Shown here piece after piece: positions 37,801 to 39,308 of a stretch of DNA of 64,000 nt. Below the pieces are notes generated by a model. It was not told the origin of the DNA. It worked only from the letters and a program-made list of their open reading frames with translations, and did no database searches. The stretch covers positions 16,148,128-16,212,127 of the forward strand of contig JASSKH010000005.1 in assembly GCA_031763025.1 (NCBI GenBank). Reading direction: 5' to 3'. Every line of letters starts with the position of its first letter. Positions within the stretch are counted from its first letter, which is position 1. Source of the stretch: Macrocystis pyrifera. Its lineage: Eukaryota > Sar > Phaeophyceae > Laminariales > Laminariaceae. The position numbers and the translations under genes are program-made.

Positions 37801-39277
37801 CTGGGGGAGGAGCGACGATGGCTGACGAGCCGTGGGCGGTTGCGCCGGAAGACGTGCCCAGGTCGCTATCGGCGGGTAGTCCCCCACGCGACTGCTCGCC
37901 TAATTCTTCTTCAGCAGCAGCCGCAGCAGCAGCTCGAGGAGTGCTATCGGCTGCGACGATGGGGGAGGCGAGCGGGGTGGTAGGGTGCGATGTGGGACTC
38001 GGGTCGGCGATCGACTTTGACCCGTCGATGGTGTTCCGGTGCCTTAGCCCGCGGCACCTCTGTCTTGTGGTAACCACCCTGCTGTGCGAGAGGAAGGTCG
38101 TCATGGTTTCGTCCCGCCTTTCCCTGCTCACCATGGCCGGGGAGGTGTTCCGGTATGTGGGAGGGGGGGGCTCTTTGCAGGAGCTAGTTCTTGGAAGGCG
38201 CCTGTTTTTGGGCTGGTGGGAAGGGGGGGGGGGGGACAGCGGAGGGGGGGGCGCGGGGGGGGATGTCGGTAAGGGAGACTTTATCCACTACAAAAAAAAA
38301 TACTACTTATTTTTAGCAATATTTCGAAGTAGACGCGTTCTACGATAGAGATTCACCCTATATTTTCTGAGTCTCCTCACCTGAGGAGCTCCATAAAACA
38401 CCCGAAACCTGACTTCAGCAAAAATCAAATTGCATCGCGATGAATAATCCCACAGCCAAAGTAAACAAAATCTTCGTTTTTCGAAACGATGTTGACATTC
38501 CGACGATTTTGGATTAAGGAACCCCGTCATTCAGAAAACAGTTTAGAGGATATGTGCTACGTCTACCGCGTCAGTAGTTTGCCCCCCAAAACGTGGGTTG
38601 CGGTTCTAAAGGGGTTTTACGAGATATCGAGGCGTGCTGGCGTTGTTTTTTTTCATGATGGACCTGCTGATTGTGTGTTGAGGGCTACCTGGTATGCTGT
38701 AGCTAGCTGGATGTGCGTTTGGTTCGGTTGATACAATTAAAACAAAACAAAACCACTATTTCCCTACTGTAGCACTTATATTTACAGCTGTAAATATAAG
38801 TACTGCTTGCACAAGGCTTATTTATCCGAACGAAAAAAACGATACATTTACGCAGCTTTTTTTGTTTTTCGAGTCCCTAAAGGGGGGGGGGGGGGTATAC
38901 TGACATCAAGTTGAAAAAAAAACAAAAACAAAAACAAAAAAAAAAAATGTTCGAAAATTATTATTCTGACAAAAATCTCAACCCGTTAAGTACGAGGTAG
39001 TTTGTTTTCAATGCCGAGACGGTGGCCGGTATGTCTCCGCTTTCTCTTTTCTTCGCGAACCCCTGGTCTGCGTATTGATACTTGATCCGAGCGGTCCTTG
39101 TATGCACGGTCAGAGTGATACACAGTAGTATAGCACGCCCCCGTTCGTTGAATCACTCGGGGAGTTTTCTTCGGGGTCTCTTCGCGTGTTCCACCGTTTT
39201 CCCGCCTTGTTGATGGAGCCAAAGAGACGGGTTTCCTTGTGACGCTTCGTGCGCGTGGTTGTGATAAGCGACAACGG

Positions 39278-39308
<31 letters not shown>
